From: Cytobacillus oceanisediminis
GTDB taxonomy: Bacteria > Bacillota > Bacilli > Bacillales > Cytobacillaceae
Length of the DNA: 64,000 nt
NCBI RefSeq assembly: GCF_004366035.1
Contig: NZ_SOEE01000003.1
Location: 434,001-498,000, forward strand
Direction of reading: 5' to 3'
Position 1 is the first letter of the stretch, and every line of letters begins with the position of its first letter. A model generated the notes under the pieces. That model had not been told where the DNA came from. It saw nothing but the letters and a program-made list of their open reading frames with translations, and did no database searches. This document shows positions 17,218 through 26,300 of this stretch, piece after piece. A program made the position numbers and the translations under genes.

Positions 17218-18399
17218 ATGAAATTAGTCCTTAGTAGAAAAGGGTTTGATTCCGGTAGCGGTGGATGTTTGTCTCCATATAACCATGAAACGGGGCAATA
17301 TATATGGTTTCCAATACCGGAAAAGGTCAATAGTTATTCAAATCAGATTCGATATCCAAATATACTCGTGAAAAATGAATATCTTAGTGGCCTAAATGGG
17401 TCTACTTTAAGTGAGGTGTATAAAAGTTTAAAGGGGACAGACCGTGTTAAGTTACGAAAAAATGAGTTCGCTTCCATTGATGATAATGAATTATTTGCTC
17501 ATTTCGATCCAATGCTGGGAATACCCCCTTGGATAGAAGAAAATGAAAAATTCAAAATCGGTAAGGGGTTTGGCCAATTCAATGCTGCACCTCATTTAGA
17601 GAAACACAATGTTAATGAAGGGTCTGTTTTTCTATTCTTTGGTGGGTTTCAGTCAACATCCCATAGAAAAATATCGGGCCACTATATATACGGGTGGCTA
17701 AAGATAAAGAAGAGAATAGAAACTTATAAGGAATGTAAAGAAATCATTGAACAATACAACCTCGACCATCATCCTCACATCTCAGAAGCCGCTTTTAATA
17801 GAAACCAGAAGAACTATATTTTTTTACCCGATAAATGGTTATTTGAAGATTTGAAAATTCCAGGCTGTGGTTATTTTACTACTCTAAATGATTCCTTATT
17901 GCTCTCAAGCAATAAGGAATCTAATAAAGCTACTTGGAAACTCCCAATCTTTTTTTATCAGAATCTTACACAGGTTCACCAAAAAACATGGCAACACACA
18001 CAAGATGGATTTTGTACAGTGAAGACAGGGATTGGGCAAGAGTTCGTTACACAGCTGTCAGCAAAAGGAGAAGAATGGTTCCGGGAGCTATTTGTGAAAA
18101 ATCAAAATAATATACACCGTCATGAAACGCCTGCAGCAAAGGGGAGGAGTAAAGAATTGGACTTTCAAGAGTATTTAATGCAGAAACATACACTTAAAAA
18201 AGGAGAAAGGAAGTTACAGCCCATTTCTGTAGAGCAATATATTAAAAGGCTAGAAAGTATGCGTCGCCATGGCATATATAACGAAGAAAATCTGATTGAC
18301 GATACCTTGGTTGGAAAAATCCAAGAACAATATAAGGAATGGAAGACATATTTGAAGACGGTGGAGCATTACTTAAACTATAAAACTATTATTCAATGA
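17218..18399 (+). CDS. Nmad3-type protein (nucleotide modification associated domain 3)
   Basis: 393 aa. The N terminus (MKLVLSRKGFDSGSGGCLSP) is the signature of the Nmad3 family, a predicted glycosidase/transferase-like domain found next to DNA-modification and restriction genes in phages and bacteria. Other family-like blocks are IPPWIEENEKFKIGKGFGQF, VFLFFGGFQ and GCGYFTT. The C-terminal ~90 residues are basic and helical. It is followed by a DUF6946 pseudogene and then the EVE-McrBC operon. A role in making or sensing a modified base is inference from the family name and the neighbours. The start has a GGCAGGT ribosome site. Confidence 0.75.
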   Translation: MKLVLSRKGFDSGSGGCLSPYNHETGQYIWFPIPEKVNSYSNQIRYPNILVKNEYLSGLNGSTLSEVYKSLKGTDRVKLRKNEFASIDDNELFAHFDPMLGIPPWIEENEKFKIGKGFGQFNAAPHLEKHNVNEGSVFLFFGGFQSTSHRKISGHYIYGWLKIKKRIETYKECKEIIEQYNLDHHPHISEAAFNRNQKNYIFLPDKWLFEDLKIPGCGYFTTLNDSLLLSSNKESNKATWKLPIFFYQNLTQVHQKTWQHTQDGFCTVKTGIGQEFVTQLSAKGEEWFRELFVKNQNNIHRHETPAAKGRSKELDFQEYLMQKHTLKKGERKLQPISVEQYIKRLESMRRHGIYNEENLIDDTLVGKIQEQYKEWKTYLKTVEHYLNYKTIIQ

Positions 18400-18429
18400 T
18401 AAATGAAAATATATATAGGGGATAAGCTA

Positions 18430-19141
18430 ATGGGCAATTACTTTATACCAACAAATGGTCCAGAATCATGGAGATAGTTCCTTGCAAACCCTGAAAAGCA
18501 GTCGAAGAATGGATATTCCGCTTATGAATTGGCTTATTGTAGGGAAAGAGCGACAAAATTGCCAGCTTGCGTTGATAGGGTACTCAAACAGAGTGAGTTA
18601 CCGGTATTCCAAAATGTAGAAGTATTGTTTGGATTTCCAGAGTATAAAGAGCCTTTACCTGGAGGAAGTGCAAGTTCCCAGAATGTTCTTTACGTCCTTG
18701 CGAAGTCAAATAATGAACTAATAACGATTATGGTGGAAGGAAAGGTCTTAGTTCCGTTTGGGGAAACTGTAGAAGCCTGGTTAGGTAATAATCCTAGTGA
18801 AGGGAAAAGAAAAGATTAGATTTCCTACTCGAAATATTGGGGTTACAGGAATCTCAAGTACTCAAAATAAAGGAACCAATTATTACATAGGGCTGCATTT
18901 GCAGTGATTGAAGCTACGAATATAACTGCCAAACATTCGCTTGTTCATTTCATTTAGTGAGACTGGAAAATGGTTTGACGACTATGAAGAGTTTGTAAAA
19001 CTATTTCATTTAACTCTAAAGAAGGACAGAATAGTTGGCCCAGTGCAACTACAAGGGAAGGAACTCTATTTTGGCTGGGTTATTAGTGTAAAAATAAAAT
19101 CAGCTGGATTGCCTGAAGAAAACTATTTGATAAAAAACTAA
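18430..19141 (+). pseudogene. DUF6946-like gene, amber stop and several frameshifts
   Basis: Begins ATG at 18430 with an AGGGGA ribosome site. Codon 16 is TAG (18475-18477) within SWR-stop-FLANPEK. The frame then runs through FPEYKEPLPGGSASSQN and VEGKVLVPFGETVEAWLGN, typical of the DUF6946 family. Indels near 18810, 18870 and 18950 move the remaining homology (LDFLLEILGLQ; LLHRAAFAVIEA; SFSETGKWFDDYEEF) between frames. The intact gene would have encoded about 235 aa. Family naming is from memory; the broken state is plain from sequence. Confidence 0.75.
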
Positions 19142-19272
19142 AATCGAAGAAAGTTCCCAAAAGATAGAGTTATGGTCAACAAAACGATTGCAGTTTGAGC
19201 CCAAGGGCTGGATGAACCGTACACACATAATGGCACAACACATCAAGCAATAAATGATATAAACGCAATGCT

Positions 19273-19306
19273 GCTACCCCCTTTCTATATAAGGGGGTAG
19301 CTTTTT
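19273..19306 (+). terminator. Terminator before mcrB
   Basis: Perfect 11-bp stem GCTACCCCCTT / AAGGGGGTAGC, seven-base loop, six T residues. It separates the DUF6946 relic from the mcrBC operon. Confidence 0.88.
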
Positions 19307-19587
19307 TACCCCTCTTAATTTTTGAAAGGGGTTAACTGGTATACTATTACCATAAGAAGCTATGTTAATATTTTTCGAGGAGGTACTGGCAAATGGGGAA
19401 CTGGATTTTTCAAGGCAATCCGAAACAATTTGATGTTGATACATATATAGAAAATAATGAAATCGTCGATTGGAATATACGGCAAAAGCAATTTTTGGAT
19501 GAGGTACAAGTTGGGGATAAGGTGTTCATTTGGAGATCGGATGGTGGCAATAAAAACACGGGAGGTGTTATTGCCTTTTGTGAAATT
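19306..19587 (+). repeat. Direct repeat, right copy (functional mcrB leader and EVE region)
   Basis: Matches 15806-16083 with scattered substitutions. It includes the likely promoter (TATACT near 19340) and the first ~65 codons of mcrB. Recombination between the copies would delete the Nmad3/DUF6946 module. Confidence 0.85.
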
Positions 19588-21855
19588 GTATCCGAGCCAT
19601 ACGAAGATGATGAAAACGATAAGGTTGATCTGAGAATTCTTGAGAAGCGACTGGCTCCTGATACTGGTATGCTATTACGTCATGAATTAAAAGAACTTCC
19701 TGAAATCACGAATTTAATGATCTTTAGAATGCCGCAAAACACGAACTACAGACTAACGGATGAAGAATTTGAACGCCTATACCAGCTATGGGAATCACCA
19801 GAGAAATTGGCTGAAAAACTAAATATGTCAATTGTTGAAAAATATCTTCATTTCTTTAAAGATCATGCTGAAAATTGGTTTGAAAACAACACGGATTACT
19901 TACAAGAAAGTTATCAATTTTTCAGTCATTTCAAGCAAAAAGACCATTTAAACACAATGGAATGGGAGGATGTGCAGGAGCTTGGTGAGCACATCAATTC
20001 TTTCAGGATGGCACTCGCTAAAAAAAGAGCTCTAGGAAATCCTAATGCATCCATTGAACATTACCGCAAAAGTTTTAACTATTTAATTCATGGAACAGAA
20101 CCGCTTAAAAGAAGAATGGATCAATTTGTCCATCATGAAGATTATAAGCTATTTGGCTTTGGGTATAGCGTGGTCAGTGAGCTTATAGGAAATATTTTTC
20201 CGGAAGAATTTTGCTTTTATAACCAGAGAGACCGAGTAGCGGCAGAAAATATACTCGAACTAACTCCTGGATATGCACGAGGAGATACATTTGGGGAAAA
20301 GTTCATCAAATTTCAGGAATGCCTAAAGGAAAATGGAATAGTGGAAAAGTACTTGGAGGTAGTTGGCAAACAAACCAGCCTTCCAATTTTCTATGAAATA
20401 GATCAATTTTTCAGCTATCTTTTTGAGAATTTTGGCAAGAAAGAAACTGTTATTGCAGAAGAAGAAACGATTCCTCAGTACTGGCTTTTGGCTGCTGGAG
20501 AAGGAAACTTCATGTGGGGGGATTTCAAGGAAAATGAGCATATTGCAATTGGGTGGGATGAATTAGGTGATTTAAAAGCTTATGGAAGCAAACGAGAAAT
20601 AATGGAGGCTTTAAAGGAGCTCTATGAAGTTGACTATAACCCAAGTAATGATGCACTCGCTAACTATCAGTTTGCCAACGAAATAAGTGTAGGTGATTAT
20701 GTACTTATTAAACGAGGGACACACAAGCTTATAGGTTACGGTAAAATTGTATCGGAATACAAATTTGATCCTGCAAGAGAATCTTTCAAATCATTAAGGA
20801 AAGTTGAGTGGATATCACTAGGAGAGTGGGATGTAGAAACACTTCATAATAAAACCTTAACAAACATCACACCATATGATGAGTACTTGGAAAGATTGCT
20901 TGCTTCTATTGGTAAAGAAGGAAAAACGGTATATCCAACCTCAGAGGATAATTCCTCATCAGTAAAGGAAAGTGAAAAGGAAACGATTCCTTACACACAT
21001 GAACAGCTTCTCAGTGAGGTATTCATGACACAAGATAAAGTGGAGGATATCCTTGAAACATTGGATTATAAAAAGAACATTATCCTACAAGGCCCACCAG
21101 GTGTTGGAAAAACATTTGTAGCCAAGCGCCTTGCTTATCTTCATATGGGAACAAAAGATGACAGCAAAGTGGAAATGCTGCAGTTCCACCAATCCTATTC
21201 ATATGAAGACTTCATTCGTGGATATAAGCCTAATACGCAAGGGCATTTTACTCTTAAAGATGGTATTTTCTATTCATTCTGTAAGAAAGCGATAGAAGAT
21301 CAGGATAACAATTACTATATGATTATTGATGAAATTAACAGGGGGAATCTATCCAAAATCTTTGGTGAGCTCATGATGTTAATCGAGGCAGACAAACGAG
21401 GTAATAAATTCGCGGTTAAGCTTGCATACAGCGAGGGAGAAGAAACCTTCTACATTCCTAAAAACCTTTACCTCATTGGAACCATGAACACTGCGGACAG
21501 ATCTTTAGCTTTGGTTGATTATGCATTAAGGAGAAGATTTTCCTTTATCAATTTAGAACCAGCTTTCCATACAGAGCAATTTCATGATTATTTAATCAAC
21601 AAGGGAATTAGCCAGGGATTTATTGACAAGCTTATTGCCGGCATTATGGACATCAATCAGGCAATTACAAATGACATGATTAATCTAGGTAAAGGTTATG
21701 AAATCGGTCATAGCTATTTCTGTCCAACAACAGAACAGGTAGATGATGAACAAAAATGGTATGAGCGAATCATTCGTCTGGAAATCGCTCCACTTTTAAG
21801 GGAATACTGGTTTGATCAGGAGGACAAAGTCAATGAACTCCTTGACAGACTCTAA
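19393..21855 (+). CDS. mcrB: McrB-type GTPase with N-terminal EVE domain (type IV restriction)
   Basis: 820-aa motor and reader subunit of a modification-dependent restriction system. Residues 1-135 form an EVE (PUA-like) domain (WIFQGNPKQFDVDTYIEN; VGDKVFIWRSDGG) expected to read modified bases. A helical linker domain (about 140-345) and a second EVE/PUA-like reader (about 355-510: YWLLAAGEGNFMWGDF, IAIGWDELGDL, VGDYVLIKRG) follow. The AAA+ domain (about 540-820) has Walker A GPPGVGKT, Walker B-type MIIDEINRGN and the McrB signature GTMNTADRSLA. Start ATG with GGAGG nine bases upstream. The end overlaps mcrC by 23 bases. Two reader domains in one McrB are notable. Confidence 0.9.
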   Translation: MGNWIFQGNPKQFDVDTYIENNEIVDWNIRQKQFLDEVQVGDKVFIWRSDGGNKNTGGVIAFCEIVSEPYEDDENDKVDLRILEKRLAPDTGMLLRHELKELPEITNLMIFRMPQNTNYRLTDEEFERLYQLWESPEKLAEKLNMSIVEKYLHFFKDHAENWFENNTDYLQESYQFFSHFKQKDHLNTMEWEDVQELGEHINSFRMALAKKRALGNPNASIEHYRKSFNYLIHGTEPLKRRMDQFVHHEDYKLFGFGYSVVSELIGNIFPEEFCFYNQRDRVAAENILELTPGYARGDTFGEKFIKFQECLKENGIVEKYLEVVGKQTSLPIFYEIDQFFSYLFENFGKKETVIAEEETIPQYWLLAAGEGNFMWGDFKENEHIAIGWDELGDLKAYGSKREIMEALKELYEVDYNPSNDALANYQFANEISVGDYVLIKRGTHKLIGYGKIVSEYKFDPARESFKSLRKVEWISLGEWDVETLHNKTLTNITPYDEYLERLLASIGKEGKTVYPTSEDNSSSVKESEKETIPYTHEQLLSEVFMTQDKVEDILETLDYKKNIILQGPPGVGKTFVAKRLAYLHMGTKDDSKVEMLQFHQSYSYEDFIRGYKPNTQGHFTLKDGIFYSFCKKAIEDQDNNYYMIIDEINRGNLSKIFGELMMLIEADKRGNKFAVKLAYSEGEETFYIPKNLYLIGTMNTADRSLALVDYALRRRFSFINLEPAFHTEQFHDYLINKGISQGFIDKLIAGIMDINQAITNDMINLGKGYEIGHSYFCPTTEQVDDEQKWYERIIRLEIAPLLREYWFDQEDKVNELLDRL

Positions 21856-22867
21856 AATACCAATTAAAAACCTATACTATATGCTTTGTTATGCATGGGG
21901 GCATCTTGCGGAGAAAGACATGGCCGATGTAGCCCGTGAAGATGAGAAGGACATTAAGCACCTTTTAACAAGAATTCTCCTTGTAAAGCTCCGCTCACTC
22001 ATCAAGCGGGGCTTTTACCGGGAATATAAATCCTATCAGAAGGAAACAGGAACATTAAAAGGGAGGATCCTCTTTCAGGATTCAATCAATACGTTTTCTT
22101 TTAAAAAAGGCAAAATGCACTGTGAGTTTGAAGAAATGAACCATGGTATTGTTCATAATTAGGTTATTAAGTCAACTTTATTCTCCTTACTGCAAAACCA
22201 GGAGCTAGATAAACTTTTAAAAGAAGAGATTCAGCAGCTGTATCCATACTTTGCTGAGGTTGCAGTCATTAAGTTAAATCTGAGAATCTTTCAGGAGATT
22301 AAATTGCATAGAAGTAACCAGCACTATCGTTTTGTACTAGACATCTGCCGTTTTCTTTATGAATCATTGCTATTAAACGAGGACAATGTAGAATTCCAAT
22401 TTGCTGATTTTGAAAGGGATCCAAAGGCTATGGCTCGTTTATTTGAAGAATTTGTGCGTAACTTTTACAAAAAGGAAATGCCAGAATATAGGGTGTATCG
22501 TGAAAATATTTATTGGGATGCTGAGGGGGAAGAGACTAGTTACCTTCCTATAATGCAAACGGATATTTCTCTTGAGAGTAATGACCGGAAGATTATTATG
22601 GATACGAAGTATTATCAGCATACTTTTACCCAAAATTTTGGCTCGCAGAAATTGATAAGCGGAAATTTGTATCAGCTGTTTGCTTATTTAAGTAATCATA
22701 AGAAGTCGGAAGGGAAAGAAATAACGGGCATGCTCCTTTATCCCAAAACTGGCAAGGAATTGATGTTAGCTTATAGAATTAAAGAGTTTTCAGTAAAGAT
22801 CAATACTGTTGATTTGAACCGCGATTGGTTAAGCATTCATACAAGGTTGAAAGAAATTGTAAGTTAA
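21833..22867 (+). pseudogene. mcrC: McrC nuclease subunit interrupted by one in-frame amber codon
   Basis: One 345-codon frame encodes a McrC-type protein: N-terminal KIPIKNLYYMLCYAWG, central IYWDAEGEETSYL and the PD-(D/E)XK core MQTDISLES...KIIMDTKYYQ. Codon 110 is TAG (22160-22162, context HN-stop-VIKS). Both sides are in the same frame and otherwise look intact, so a single substitution explains the break. Start 21833 with AGGAGG nine bases upstream, inside mcrB. Without readthrough the system lacks its nuclease and would not cut. Confidence 0.88.
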
Positions 22868-23002
22868 AATCCTAAGAATGGTAGAGAATTTATGTTGTTA
22901 GATTATAGGGAATATGGAGTTATCAGTAAGAATCAATACTATTGAATTGAGTAGAATTTGTTTAAGTATTCAAACAGTTTAAAAGAAATTGAAAGTTAAA
23001 AT
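22751..23002 (+). repeat. Degenerate tandem duplication of the mcrC 3' end
   Basis: 22751-22870 (the last codons of mcrC) and 22878-23002 align with many substitutions and small gaps. Shared blocks are TTATCAGTAAG/TTTTCAGTAAAG, AATCAATACTATTGA/GATCAATACTGTTGA and AAAGAAATTG-AAGTTAAAAT. The second copy has no coding capacity. It suggests that a second, divergent mcrC once lay here. Confidence 0.65.
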
Positions 23003-23058
23003 GGTTGATAAACTATTTATATTCACAAATACTGCGATCCTAAGGAAGAGTGGTAAAA

Positions 23059-23298
23059 ATGATAAATGTAAACTCCGCTGAAATAATTAGTAATTATACT
23101 AAAAATGGAAAAAATTATTATGTTGAAATTTTTCATATTGATACAGGTATACAAGCTTTTGCTTCTTTCCAAGAGAACATTGATATAAATGGAGATAGTA
23201 TAGTTAGTTCTGGATACCATTCAAATAATAAAAAATTAGCTATTGAGAGTGCAATTTTTAACTTGATGGTTCAATTGAAACGGCGGTTTTGTTATTAG
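23059..23298 (+). CDS. Small hypothetical protein upstream of the Avs-like gene
   Basis: 79 aa (from ATG 23059; a GTG at 23050 adds three residues), not recognised. Moderately hydrophilic with YYVEIFHIDTG and a C-terminal HSNNKKLAIESAIFNLM helix. An AAGGAAGAG ribosome site precedes it. Only 25 bases separate it from the Avs-like gene, so the two may be co-transcribed. It could be a regulator or partner, or an unrelated island gene. Confidence 0.5.
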   Translation: MINVNSAEIISNYTKNGKNYYVEIFHIDTGIQAFASFQENIDINGDSIVSSGYHSNNKKLAIESAIFNLMVQLKRRFCY

Positions 23299-23323
23299 AG
23301 AAAATATAGAAGGGGTGGTATGT

Positions 23324-26300
23324 ATGATAAAACCAAATTGGGATGTATTCAAAGCAAAATTTAGCGATAACCCTCAGAATAATTTTGAATGGCTTTGTTA
23401 CTTGCTGTTCTGTAAGCAATTTAATAAGGACTATGGAATATTTAGATATAAGAATCAGTCAGCAATAGAAACAAATCCTATTGAAGTTAATGATGATGTA
23501 GTTGCGTGGCAAGCAAAGTTCTATGAAACTCCACTTTCTAATCATAAAAATGATTTAGAGGATACATTAAATAAATTAAAGAGAGATTATCCAAATGTGA
23601 ATAGATTGCATATCTACTCAAATCAGGAGTGGGGACAAAACAAGGGACAGATGCCTCAAGGGCTAAAAGATATTGAAAAACTAGCAAAAGAATTAGATGT
23701 TAGGTTGGAGTGGAATTTAGCAAGTTTTTTTGAATCTGAATTTGTTACAGTAAAAAATGATATTATTTCGAAGCACTTTTTTACGTTTGAAAAAAGCATA
23801 TTCACAATATTAGAAGAAATGCGAGAACATAGTGATAATCTATTGAAATACATAAGCACGGACATCTCTTTCAACGATAAAAAATTTGAAATTGAAAAAG
23901 AGCATGAATTGAATCAACTTATCGTCGGTTCTAATCAAGTATGTATTATCAGTGGTGTTGGCGGGGTTGGAAAAACTGTCTTAGTAAAAAAAATGTATGA
24001 ACGTTATGCAGAAGGTGAACCATTCTATATCTTTAAGGCAACAGAGTTTGAGCTTAGAAATATTAATGATATGTTTGGTGATTTCAGTATGAGTGATTTT
24101 CTTGGTGTTCATAAAGACTTAGAGCACAAGACAATAGTAATTGATTCTGCGGAAAAATTATTAGATTTAAGGAATACTGACCCTTTTAAAGAGTTATTAT
24201 CAGCAATCGTTGAAGATAACTGGAAAGTAATTTTTACGACTAGAGATGCCTATCTTAAAGATCTTAACTATCAGTTTTTCGAAATTTATAAAATTGCTCC
24301 TTTAAATATTGGGATACGCCCTTTGGAACAGCATGAATTAACCACTATAGCTAGTGAAAATTCTTTTACTCTACCTAAGGATAAGAAATTATTAGAATTG
24401 ATAAGGAATCCTTTCTATTTAAATGAATATTTGAAATTCTACAAAGATATTGATGAAATTGATTATGTTGAATTTAAGTCAAAATTGTGGGAGAAAAGAA
24501 TAAAAAAAAGTAAGCCTGAAAGAGAAAAATGTTTCTTAAAAATTGCATCTCAAAGGGCGAATACAGGTCAATTTTTTGTTGATGTAAAAGCTGAGTTAGG
24601 TAGTCAATGTGATGAATTAATGCAAGATGGAATGATAGGCTATGAGGACATGGGCTATTTCATATCTCATGATATTTATGAAGAATGGGCATTAGAGAAA
24701 ATTATTAATAAAGAGTTCGCTAATAGGTCTGATGAACATGGATTTTTTGCTTCAATTGGCGAATCGCTACCAATAAGAAGGTGTCTACGAAACTGGATGT
24801 CAGAGAAATTATTACTTGAAGACTATGAGATTGTAGAATTCATTGAAGAAACTATTAAAAATGATGAGGTTGAATCCTTTTGGAAAGATGAGTTATTTGC
24901 ATCAGTTTTACTTTCAGATTATTCAAGAACTTATTTCAAAGTTTTTAAGAATGAACTATTGTTAGATGATTGTAGGCTACTGAAAAGGCTAACTTTCATC
25001 TTACGAATTGCATGTAAAGAGGTAGATGATGAATTCTTCTCACAATTAGGCATAAAAGATATAAATATCTTTACTCTGGAACACATTCTAACAAAGCCAA
25101 AGGGAATCGGCTGGGAGGCATTAATCGAGTTTGCTTACGAGAACATAGAAATAATCGGAATTGAAAATATTAATTTTATTTTGCCTATAATTAATGATTG
25201 GAATGACAAAATCAAAAGGGGAAATACTACTAGATGTGCTGGTCTAATTGCTCTGAAGTTTTATCAAAATACTATTCATAGAGATGCTTACTATTCTCGG
25301 GATGATACTCTAGAAACTATTCTTAAGACAATTATTAATGGCTCATATGAGTTGAAAAACGAATTGAAGGATATCATAACGGAAATACTAAGCAATGAAT
25401 GGAAAAATCACAGAGACCCTTATTATGATTTATCTAAGTTTATTTTGACAAAGCTTGATGGTTTACCTGTCTGTAAAGTATTACCTGATGAAATTTTAGA
25501 ATTAGCTGATTTTTATTGGACTTATACACCAAAAGAAAACCAATTGTTTTCGAGCTGGAGAGATGATGTCGAACATGATTTTGGTATTGAAAAAGATTAT
25601 ACAGATTATCATCCTGCTAGTGCTTTTCAAACTCCTATTTATTGGCTGCTCCAGATTAAACCCAAAGCAACTATGGACTTCATAGTAAGTTTTACAAATA
25701 AATCTGTAAAGAAGTATGTGTCTTCAAATCTGGCTACTAGACTTGATACGATAACTGAAGTTGAAGTTAAATTAAGTGATAAAAGTCAGAAAAAGCAGTA
25801 CATTAGTCAGTGTTTGTGGGAGATTTACAGAGGGACGAGTTCTCCAGTAAGTCCTAACTTGTTGCAATCTGTTCATATGGCTTTAGAAAAGTTTCTTCTA
25901 GAAATAGCAGAGAGAATGAAAAACGAAGTGTTGGTCAGTTGGTTGAATTATTTACTGGAAACTTCTGAAAGTGCCTCAATTTCATCAGTAGTTACAAGTG
26001 TTGTATTAGCAAATCCAGAAAAAACATTTGACACTGCAAAAATATTATTTGGAACTAAAGAATTCATCATTCATGATACTCATAGATTGGCTTCTGAACA
26101 AGGTGCTAAGACACTATATTCAATAGGGGGAAATTGGGGTATTAGCAAAAGTAGTTTTTATGATAATGAGAGATTGAAAACGTGTGAAGATAAGCATCGG
26201 AAATGGAGTTTAGAAAGCCTCTGCTTAAACCATCAAGTTTTTGCAATGCAAGAATCAGAAGAAGATGAGGCGAAGAAACGTCAAGAAATTCTATGGGGTA

